Origin: Cryptomeria japonica
Lineage: Eukaryota; Streptophyta; Pinopsida; Cupressales; Cupressaceae
Direction of reading: 5' to 3'
DNA: 64,000 nucleotides
NCBI RefSeq assembly: GCF_030272615.1
Contig: NC_081406.1
Span: forward strand, 265,143,192 to 265,207,191
The translations under genes were made by a program, and so were the position numbers. Shown piece by piece: positions 55,936 through 64,000 of this stretch. The notes under the pieces were generated by a model. It was not told where the DNA came from. It was given only the letters and a program-made list of their open reading frames with translations, and did no database searches. Each line of letters opens with the position of its first letter. The stretch's first letter is position 1.

Positions 55936-57316
55936 ATGGGCCACATTTACAACTTGAACTCACAAGTTCTTGCTGAGTTTTTCTGTGAGTTGCTGAGCCT
56001 AGTTGACCTGCAAGTTTTTCAACTATGACGAATACGTTTGAACATGAGTTAGTTCATGCAGTCCATATGAAAAGCTGTACGTTTTGCCTATTTATGGATT
56101 TTTTGTTAAATGAACGTTGAAACTCTGATAATCGAATAGCTTAAACCTTCTCTCTTGTTGGAAATACAACTTCTCATATCATTTTGATGAAATTCATCTT
56201 TTCAAAGAAGTCTTGACAAAATTATTAGAGTATACTAAAATTCATGTTATGTTGGGTTTAATTTTGCAGGATAGAAAACATATCAACAAATCAACTTTGC
56301 TGGAATTTCGCTTTCATCTATTTGGTTGTTAAAATATAATCAAGCATTTTTGGCCAAATACTTCAGGTATCGACAAATTATTCAGAACTTGGTATTGATG
56401 TTGCACGTTTCTCATAAAATGATCATCATAGTTTTGGTATTATTGTGACACTGAACTCTTGATTCTCAAGAAATCTAAGTGCGTTCCAAAGTGACCACAT
56501 ATTGAGTGTAAGATGTTAATTCAAATATGTAAATAGAGGAGATTATTGGAAGTGGTATTGTAATTACTAAGTTAACTAAGTCTTTTACGTCATGCAGTGT
56601 TGCATTATTATTATTTTCAGTAGGTAATTTGAAATTGGATGACCAATTAAGATTCACCCATTTTACAGGATTTAGTAATCGCTTTTGTTTCTTGGTACCT
56701 TATGTTGGTAAGCTTCAGCTGTCTTTAGAAATTGCTCTAGGCACTCTTCTGAAAAGTGGCAGCAATTCAACTAAGGGGTTGTCTTATTCTTTTGCTACAG
56801 AATTAATTTTCCTTTACAAGTTTAACCCACATAATTTTTTCTACAACTGCTTTCAGCAAAAATTATGAAGCATATTTTAACACATAAAATTAAAATTAAC
56901 AGAATATAAATTGTTTTGTTTAAATGTAGTTATGCATGTGTAAAATATTTGCTTTGAGTGCCTAGGGATACAACAATGGTTCCTGTTTGTGTGGGCAGCA
57001 TACATAAGAAATGATTCGGTCTCTGTGACCCTACTGAACTCAAACCCATTTTATCTGAAAATGAAATGTCTCATAAAATGTCCAATGAGATAAGATTTTG
57101 ATGTGTACTTCGACATTATGTTATTTATGGTAAATTTTAAATGTGTCGGATTTATACACAGAACCATCTGATAGTGGGATTGAGGAATGCATTCAGTATG
57201 GAGAGCCAAAAGCAACAAGAAATGAGCCAGTGTAATAACTGAAAGCTCTATGAACAAACTTGATTATCTTACACCTAGAAATCAGTGACATTAACACAGT
57301 TATGAAATAGAAGACA
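55936..57316. other. Intergenic, no gene supported
   Basis: AT-rich sequence with only short open frames, none with a recognisable motif. It could be worn interior of the preceding element. Confidence 0.4.
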
Positions 57317-57692
57317 TGTTAGAACATAATGTTATTAGGGATCACACCCTTATAACATTTATATATAATGTTCTAATATAAGGTTATAAAACCTTATATA
57401 TTATATGCTTTATAAGCATATCCCATTTGAAATATTTATAATCTAATAATTATTAGATTATTAATTATTTATGAGTGGGGGTTATTGAAAAGTTGTGACT
57501 AGTGAAGCCACCCTTCCTCCTATATTTAAGGAGGTTCTCTCTCATTTGAGAGGTGTGAGAATTTGGAGCTTTATGGCGAGTTGTATCACTATACATATGA
57601 GGTATTATCAATTCTACTATATATTTTAAGAATAAAAAGTAGAATAAGGTTTTATATAAAAAATTATTGATAAAAAAAGAAGGATGTCAACA
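57317..57692 (+). repeat. Left LTR of the Copia-like fossil
   Basis: It starts with TGTTAGAACATA and probably ends at GGATGTCAACA near 57,692. TATTTAAGG (57,522) precedes a CTCTCTCATTTGAGAGG stem at 57,537-57,554, as in a U3/R border. No clear primer site follows, and the right edge is an estimate. Confidence 0.5.
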
Positions 57693-60600
57693 ACTAATTT
57701 TTTTTACATTTTCATTGTAAATTATAACTAGTAGTCCTTGTTAACTATAAAAAATAAAAACCTTAATTATGATTAGCACCATTTATTACATTTTCTTTAC
57801 ACATATTTTATACATATTTATATATCTTTAAGAGCCATAGTATATAACCAAATGATTTTATACTTTTCTACATCAAAAAATGTGCTCTTTTTAATATACC
57901 AAATTTCATTCGTAAGAAAAGGATGCAAATTTTTCTCATAAAATAAAGTAGTCTTCCTCAATAAGTCATATGATTTGGACTAGTTGTACCCTTTCATAAT
58001 AAGTCGCATCTCTTAACATTTTTCCTCTTCATGATGATAAAAGCATAAAAAAATCACCACTAAGTTGACTGGTCCTTTACTCATTTGTTCTTTTGCAATG
58101 CTATGGTGACTTTGACATTTTGCATTTGGAATCTCATATATTTCACACAGTCTGATACATTTTGTTTCATTCCTTGCTCTCGAATTTGCATTTCACAATT
58201 TACGTTCTATGTGGTAATGGATAACTCATAGTTTGTTCATGTATATACATGAGGAGTCATGAGGAGTAGGTAACAATATCCATTTGCTTCTTGTGTAATG
58301 AATTGCATCCTTTGATACTTGCACACATCTGCAGAAAAGGCTCTAAAACTCATTGCATATTAGCTTTGTGAGTAGAAGAAACTATTGTTCGCAACGAGAA
58401 TAATGAGTAGGTATCCTCTTGTCTTTATTTTTCATAGCTACGTTGGCATTTGAGGTTTAGATAGAAATTGTATATAAAATGTGGGCTTTGCGAAAGACTA
58501 AAGGAAATAGCAGTTATCCTTATAAAAGTCAAAAAGGGCTTTCTTTGCAACTAATTGAAGGTAAATGAGTCGCAACTTTTTCATTTTCCTCAGGGCTATC
58601 TTCCCAACCGACATCTCCTTTCTCATATGGCCAATAATAACGACATCTCAATTATATCGCCAATTCTGTGGAAGGGATCGCTGAGCAAAAACAACTTTGA
58701 AAGCAATTCCACTATTCTACCATGCAAATGTAATACCCAATAATATCGCTGGAAGAAGAGATAATATTCACCCCTTGCATCTAGAATATGAAGCAATGAC
58801 AGAAAATGCCCATGTAGGTCCACGATACTCTTTAGATATTCATGCCAATAATATACAATGCTTGCAAAGATGTCAATACAACAAGGAAATATACGCTAAG
58901 GTGAAAGAAGCTCGATCAAACCTCTATTTATATCAGCCGACTTCCACTAATTAATGCTTGCCTTTGTCAAAGTCTTCTATCCGAGAAACACCCCGACCAT
59001 GCTCTCTATGTCCTCCTTCACGCTACCATTTTCCCCAAGGCTATTATTGTTCATGGTGAATGATTATCTTTTATAGTTTTATGATAATCCTAGAAGCACC
59101 AAGTAACGCACACATATACTGGGTAGGAAACCATTTATTTGTCAATCTGCATGGATTTGCACTTTTTTGATAGTACAATGTGTAGTGTTAAAAAAAGTTA
59201 TTGCATAGATATTCTTATCCATGCACACGTATTTCAAATTTTGGTCTCATCCACGCTCTGTCGCTCAAGAATCATATCGACCACCAGTAACTAATATAAA
59301 AAAGCTCTACATTTTGGGTGCTAATAACCTTTATTAAGTCTTTGTTCATCTTGTTTCAAAACAAACACATTCGTTTCAGATCGGATGATAACACTGTCTA
59401 TATAAAAAAAATCAGAGTTATGGAAAAATTGTTGCCTATGGAACTACAAACAAAGTCGAAAATCATTCAATGATTTATGCCTCGACCATGTCGTAATCAA
59501 GAACAATTCGTGTTAAGAAGTCAGGGTATGTCTCAATCGTATGCCTCTCTAACATGATCATATTGGTATATAAATATTTTGAAAACATCACCATGTTGAA
59601 GCAATAGAAGTGATTCCTACCTTCCTAAAATATTAGATAAGATCAATTTATTGGCTGAGTAATATCTAGTTTAAAATGTGTATTGGACCTTTGGCTGGCA
59701 AGGGATCATTTTTTTATAACGTCTTTTTTGGAGAAGCACGAGGACAAGGGTGACAATAATGACCACAGTGGCCAATGGATACAATGTATGGGTAATATAT
59801 TGAGATCATTCTTGCACTCTCACCATGTCAAAATAATTTATCATCCTTGATAGCTGGTCATGTACCTCCTTAATGAGAAGTGACAATATTTTTCATTTCA
59901 AAATTTAATAAAATTTGTATACTTTGTTAACTTCATGTTCAATAAAATATTGGTGTGCACTCCTAATCATGATATATGAACATGTGAGGTTACTTGGTAA
60001 TTTAAATTGGAGTATTATCTTAGATAGCACCTACAAGAGAATTTTTACAATATGGATTATATAAACATGGTAATAAACTTAAGTTCCAACTTCATGCTAT
60101 TAAATATAATTGTAAATTATTTTCAAGGAACTAGTATTCTTGTGTGTGCAAGCCTTAAGAAGCATCTATTTCTATATAATAAATATGAAATTCTTGCAAT
60201 ATGTGGGTAAAAAGGCATTTTAATCACATTGATTTTGCCCTATGAATGTAGAGAAAATTGCACTATTGATGACTATCACATACCTAATAAGGCAAGGCTT
60301 ATGGTCAATATATGGGAAATAAGAAGAGGCCCAATTGCATGAGAAAGTCTCTTAATCTTACAACTTAAAAATCGTTGAAATATTCTTCAAAAGGAAAAAG
60401 TTAAAAGACTTAAGCTTGCCCTCATTTTACTATTGAAGTGTGAAAGTTTCTCAAAATTTGTAACCACATTAACTAAAAAGATAACATGATATCTCATTAA
60501 TTGTTAATTGACTATAAGATTAAATATGAAGGGGTAAAATATTTACCTATATTTCACTTTTTTTATATATAATATCATGTATTGAAAAAATCCTCTAATA

Positions 60601-61195
60601 CTTCTTGAATTTAATGGACCTTATTATAATGGGTGGCTATCGCCCTTACAAACTGTTTGGGGAGAAAACCTGGAAAGGATAGCTCACCCATTGCCTAATT
60701 TTTTATGGATCATTACTATATGTAGTAGCATGTCTATTTTGTATTTTAAACAAGACAACAAATTATTCATTCCTATTCTCATGAAAATATATGTTGATCT
60801 CCTTTCTACCAATCATTGGACTATATTTTATATTTATAAGGAATATTATATGATCTTTGGCAAATGACAAAAAAAAATATTATGTTCTTTCTTTGCACCA
60901 AAAATGAAGTTGATTACTATGTTACTAACTATATTGTTTCTTCTATGGCGAGGTTATGCCTTCAAAACGTATGGTGCAAGTGCTATTACATGGATGGTGC
61001 AATACTTTAATAAGAAGACTATCTTCTATGTGTCTTTGAATCAAATGGACAAAATATGAATGTAGCTCTTAAATAATCAATATGGCCTTGAAGATTTATG
61101 GAAGAGTTCCATTTGGATACATATGAAAGTACCATATTACTTGAAGTTACTTTACTCTTTCTAGAGAATATCATTTCTAAAGATCAAAATGAACA

Positions 61196-61355
61196 TTGAA
61201 GATCATGGGCACCTCACTCAAGTGAAAGAATTCTATAATAAAGGCACCTTGAAGATCATGGGCACCTCACTCAAGTGAAATCATTCTATAATAAAGACAC
61301 TTTGAAGATCATGGGCACATACTATATATTGTAATTTTAGCCATCACTTTGAAAT
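61196..61355 (+). repeat. 53-bp tandem repeat, 2.5 units
   Basis: TTGAAGATCATGGGCACCTC begins at 61,196, 61,249 and 61,302, with near-identical units (AGTGAAA..ATTCTATAATAAAG). It lies in the 3' untranslated part of the Copia-like fossil. Confidence 0.9.
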
Positions 61356-61389
61356 CCTCTATGCAATGATTGGCTTTGAGATGATGCCA

Positions 61390-61720
61390 TTAAGGGGAAG
61401 TGTACATGACACCACCCAGTGGCTAAATCCTAGATTTAAGATCTAATAGGCATAAGACCTTTAGGCATTATATGCTCCAAATTCAAATAATGCTTGGCCT
61501 TAGGTGACGCCATTGAGGGGGAGTGTGCATGTCAATGACACCACCTAGTGGCTAAATCCTTTATTTTTTAAGTCCTACGAGCACATTATCATAAGACTTA
61601 CAGGCATATGTTTTTAAGTCCTACGGGCATTTGTAAATTCTTCTCCTTGTAAATCTTCCACTTGCAAAAGCATTGTATTAAGTCCTACGGGCACTATGTA
61701 ATGAACCTGGGGAGAGGCTA
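61390..61720 (+). repeat. Repeated purine tracts and TAAGTCCTACGGGCA units
   Basis: Two duplicated blocks, each with a polypurine-like run (CCATTAAGGGGAAGTGT at 61,387 and CCATTGAGGGGGAGTGTG at 61,510), are followed by GACACCACC(C/T)AGTGGCTAAATCC. Several TAAGTCCTACGGGCA-type units then run to 61,695. The true tract by the LTR is a third copy at 61,950. Confidence 0.75.
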
Positions 61721-62093
61721 ATTTGAGGAGACCGCGGCTCCAGTATAATTTTTTAAGACCTCATAGCATCATTTTTAAAACACTGGGATTATAAATTATG
61801 ACAAGATGACTTTCATGTAGTCTAGAATGCATGATCTTCATGTTGACATATATTTGTGTCCCTATTTATCACTGTCAAAGAAGACCTACGTTACTGGGGT
61901 ACTTCATTTTTTTTCTTCTATACAAATTGGCATGTGATCCCCTATTAACATTAAGGGGGAGTGTTAGAACATAATGTTATTAGGGATCACACCCTTATAA
62001 CATTTATATATATTGGTTCTCATAAGTCTCAAATTTTCAAGAAGATTATGTGAACCACCTATGTTGATAACAATTGAGCGAGTAACTCCCGCA

Positions 62094-62189
62094 ATGTCTA
62101 TGACTCCTGCAGTTCCTGCCTAGGCGTTTTCAAACTGCCTTGTGTCTGCGACTCCTGCAATTCCTGCCGAGGCTCTTCCTAACAACCCT
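62094..62189 (+). repeat. 48-bp in-frame tandem duplication
   Basis: TCTATGACTCCTGCAGTTCC at 62,097 and TCTGCGACTCCTGCAATTCC at 62,145 are 48 bases apart and stay in frame. The first unit has TAG where the second has GAG. The duplication gives two candidate starts to the ORF1-like frame. Confidence 0.75.
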
Positions 62190-62786
62190 CGCTCCCCTGT
62201 CAATGCAAATGGCGCATTTGCTGGGGTTGTCGCTGCTGTGGGTAGCGGTGGGGGTTACTCTGCGTCGTTTACCGTTGCCTCCCCTCTTCTTTCTGCGGAA
62301 CGTTTTGTGTGTGATGCTCCCTTGGTGGTGGGTTGTGCTGGTTCCCCCATGGTTGGTGCCTCGGATCCAGTTTTGGACTTGGATGCCCATGCTATTGCTG
62401 CTGATGCTTAGGTCAATGGAGACTCTCCTCATACTGGTGGGGCTCCTGATGACCCTCCTGCGGCTGCTAATGCTCTACCCAGACCTTCTTTTGCTGGGAA
62501 CCGTAGCTTTGCTCATGTGGCCAGATCTTCTCCCCATCCTTCCAAGGGGGTTCGTCCTCTTCCTTGTGCCAAGACTTCCCCTGTTGTCTGTGGCCAAGAG
62601 GTTGCAGAGAATATTGATTTCTACCAACACAGTGCTTTGGTCTGCAGATTTGCTGGGTTTTGGCCTTCCCTTCCAGACCTTCATCATTGGGTGAGTGTTT
62701 CTTGGAAGCTTTTAGTTGCTTATGACATTGAGCTTTTCCCGTGTGCTAAAGGTTTTTTCATTGATTCTTTTACTGCAATGTGCTGA
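62094..62786 (+). pseudogene. LINE ORF1-type fragment (DUF4283-like)
   Basis: One reading frame runs from ATG 62,094 to TGA 62,786 with only two in-frame stops, at 62,121 (in a duplicated segment) and 62,409. The N-terminal half is Ala/Pro/Gly/Val-rich. The C-terminal part, SFAHVARSSPHPSKGVRPLP then HSALVCRFAGFWPSLPDLHHW and LFPCAKGFFIDSF, follows the DUF4283 pattern found in plant LINE ORF1 RNA-binding proteins. The segment is much GC-richer than its flanks. It ends abruptly at ~62,765 where the next ORF family begins, so the zinc knuckle and ORF2 are missing. A host DUF4283 gene fragment is the alternative. Confidence 0.5.
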
Positions 62787-64000
62787 GCTAATAGTTGAGT
62801 GCTATTCACTACAATGCACAATCAAGAGAGATCATTGCACCTGTTGGAAGGGTTTTAGCTAATCTTTCAGAGTTAGCCAATCAAGAGACGTTTGGAATTC
62901 CAAACTACAATAAAACCTCCTACAAGATCAAAGAAGATACCAAAAAGATTTATGATAACCAGTCTATACTTTGTGCAACAAATATTAACAAGTCATGGTT
63001 GGAAAAGAAAAGACCCCAAGGGAAAGTGCCAAAGAATTTGTTGCGTCCATACTTCAAAGAGGAATATAGTAACATCATCCTACTATTGAATAGGGTAATG
63101 GGCAGCCCTCAGGGAGTGCCATTCGAGACGTGGATGTAATATTTCATTCATGAAATTACCTTGGGAGTCAAGATGTTCAATTGGTCCCGCATAATCAACA
63201 ACAATCTTCATGAATAGTTGATAAATTTGGAGGAGGCAAAGTCATTCTACATGAGCTCCTGCATGATCTACTCATTGGCTAGAAATTTTAGATATTCCGG
63301 GCTAGTCTGCAGAGGCATAGTTGGCAATGGCGAAAATGAATTCAAGTCTTATGACTGTTACCTGCAGCTGCAGCTTAAGGAGAAGAGCCATTTCAAGTGA
63401 GTCAATGATGCATTCCTGATGTATATCACAAGGACATTACAAGGAGGAACTCACCAAAGGTAATCTTTTGAAGCCAAAAGTTTATTCAACAAGTATGGAT
63501 CCTGGTTTATCCAGTTTCTAAAATTTACATACATAAGAGTTCAAGGTTTTGACGATCGTCCTTACCGACTTCAAACCTATCCAACCAACAAGATGGTCCT
63601 ACTTGAAGTTCTCTGACAACTAGAAACATATCAGGGCTTCAAAAGGATAAGACAAAAAGAAGCTATATCCTTTCCATTCTTTATTGGAAATATGCAAGAG
63701 TCTTGTTCGACACCACATGCAGCTGAAAGTGTCAGGCTAGAAATGCAGTGGTATCCCTTTACATTCTATTGGTCCAGAGCTAACTATGATCCTTGCAACA
63801 ATATTGGATCAGTGAATAGAGAAAGATTCAAACATAGGATGGACATAAAGGATTTTTGGGCAAATGCTACAGATGAATTTGACATCAGGAAAAGGTTATC
63901 GTCTAGACTCCTAGTAAGCTTGATTAGAATGACTGAACCTTTCCTTGTGCCAGACCAAGTAGAAGATAATGCAGAATATACTCAACCTAGCTTTGATGAG
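62765..64000 (+). pseudogene. Unknown ORF family A, second copy (runs off the window)
   Basis: It is collinear with 42,500-43,790: QCAELIVECY against QCSDLVQECA, ETFGIPNYN against EAFGIPSHY, FKEEYSNIILLLNRVMG...PFETWM against YVDLIKMLSRVM...FETWM, KSFYMSSCMIYSLARN against SFFMSSYLFYMLAR, and SRANYDPCNNIGSV against SRAQYDPYSQIRKV. Near the end, EFDIRKRLSSRL...VPDQVEDNAEYTQPSFDE matches DLEVRKRMHSRL...VPDQVKKDTDLTQPEFEK. Identity is moderate, so the copies are old relatives. It is interrupted in several places. The 14-residue duplication of the first copy is absent here, and the context left of 62,765 is different. Confidence 0.65.

Larger units (their letters stand above)
57317..62014 (+). mobile_element. 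Copia-like LTR element fossil with truncated right LTR
   Basis: The left LTR begins TGTTAGAACATAATGTTATT at 57,317. The same 50 bases recur at 61,962 directly after a classic Copia polypurine tract, TTAAGGGGGAG, which sets plus orientation. The right LTR is cut off after about 53 bases where unrelated sequence begins. The interior is worn past recognition: no gag or pol motif could be read with confidence. The open frame at 58,697-58,954 (85 codons) is unassigned. The element is old and broken. Confidence 0.65.

Noticed and set aside
58555-58954. Two overlapping short ORFs with gene-like text
   Set aside because: They lie inside the Copia-like fossil, match no motif I know and overlap in different frames.
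62140-62694. 184-codon Leu-rich plus-strand frame
   Set aside because: Shadow of the DUF4283-like frame shifted by one base; the Leu/Pro richness reflects the GC-rich codons of the true frame.

Overview
The window looks like intergenic, transposon-saturated chromosome of a seed plant, most likely a conifer of the cypress/yew type. This is an inference: the DNA is AT-rich, almost every kilobase is a retroelement fossil in some stage of decay, several elements are nested, and the only convincing host gene is a short plastid-type cupin. No database search was possible, so family names rest on motifs, terminal repeats and target-site duplications (TSDs) read directly from the sequence.

Layout. 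1-1.6 kb: AT-rich DNA with a 59-bp tandem repeat. 1.6-8.7 kb: a complete-looking but pol-less LTR element on the minus strand, TSD CAACC. 9.1-9.4 kb: a small TIR element with a 9-bp TSD. 9.65-10.5 kb: a solo LTR, TSD CTTAT. 10.9-13.2 kb: degenerate repeats. 14.3-14.8 kb: an intact cupin gene, with a divergent Cys-rich ORF beside it. 15.7-20.9 kb: a decayed Ty3/Gypsy element split by a Mutator-like element (9-bp TSD) and by a hairpin-rich insert. 21.0-23.3 kb: a 2.3-kb solo LTR. 23.6-25.4 kb: a collapsed two-LTR element. 25.8-30.15 kb: a minus-strand LTR element fossil. 30.4-31.6 kb: decayed PPR-like gene sequence. 32.3-32.6 kb: a tRNA-derived SINE with an 18-bp TSD. 33.1-38.9 kb: a Ty1/Copia element with 458-bp LTRs and TSD TGAAT, carrying a tRNA-like block in its leader. 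39.4-49.6 kb: a Gypsy fossil whose left LTR is split by a 6.7-kb insert (40.0-46.7 kb). 51.6-54.7 kb: a decayed PPR gene followed by a dead copy of an NDR-type protein kinase gene. 55.0-55.9 kb: an LTR and leader of the same family as the one at 29-30 kb, in the opposite orientation. 57.3-62.0 kb: a Copia-like fossil with a truncated right LTR. 62.1-62.8 kb: a LINE ORF1 (DUF4283-type) fragment. 62.8 kb to the end: a second, diverged copy of the ORF family in the 6.7-kb insert.

The most unusual object is that insert. Its ends look like those of one LTR and it has a TSD, but no internal direct repeats were found. It carries an 84-bp repeat array, a TATA box, about 1,100 codons of unknown protein-coding sequence, then a second TATA box placed as in an LTR. 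One reading is a giant ORF-bearing solo LTR. The ORF family recurs collinearly at 62.8-64 kb, so it is a real repeated gene family and not chance open frame.
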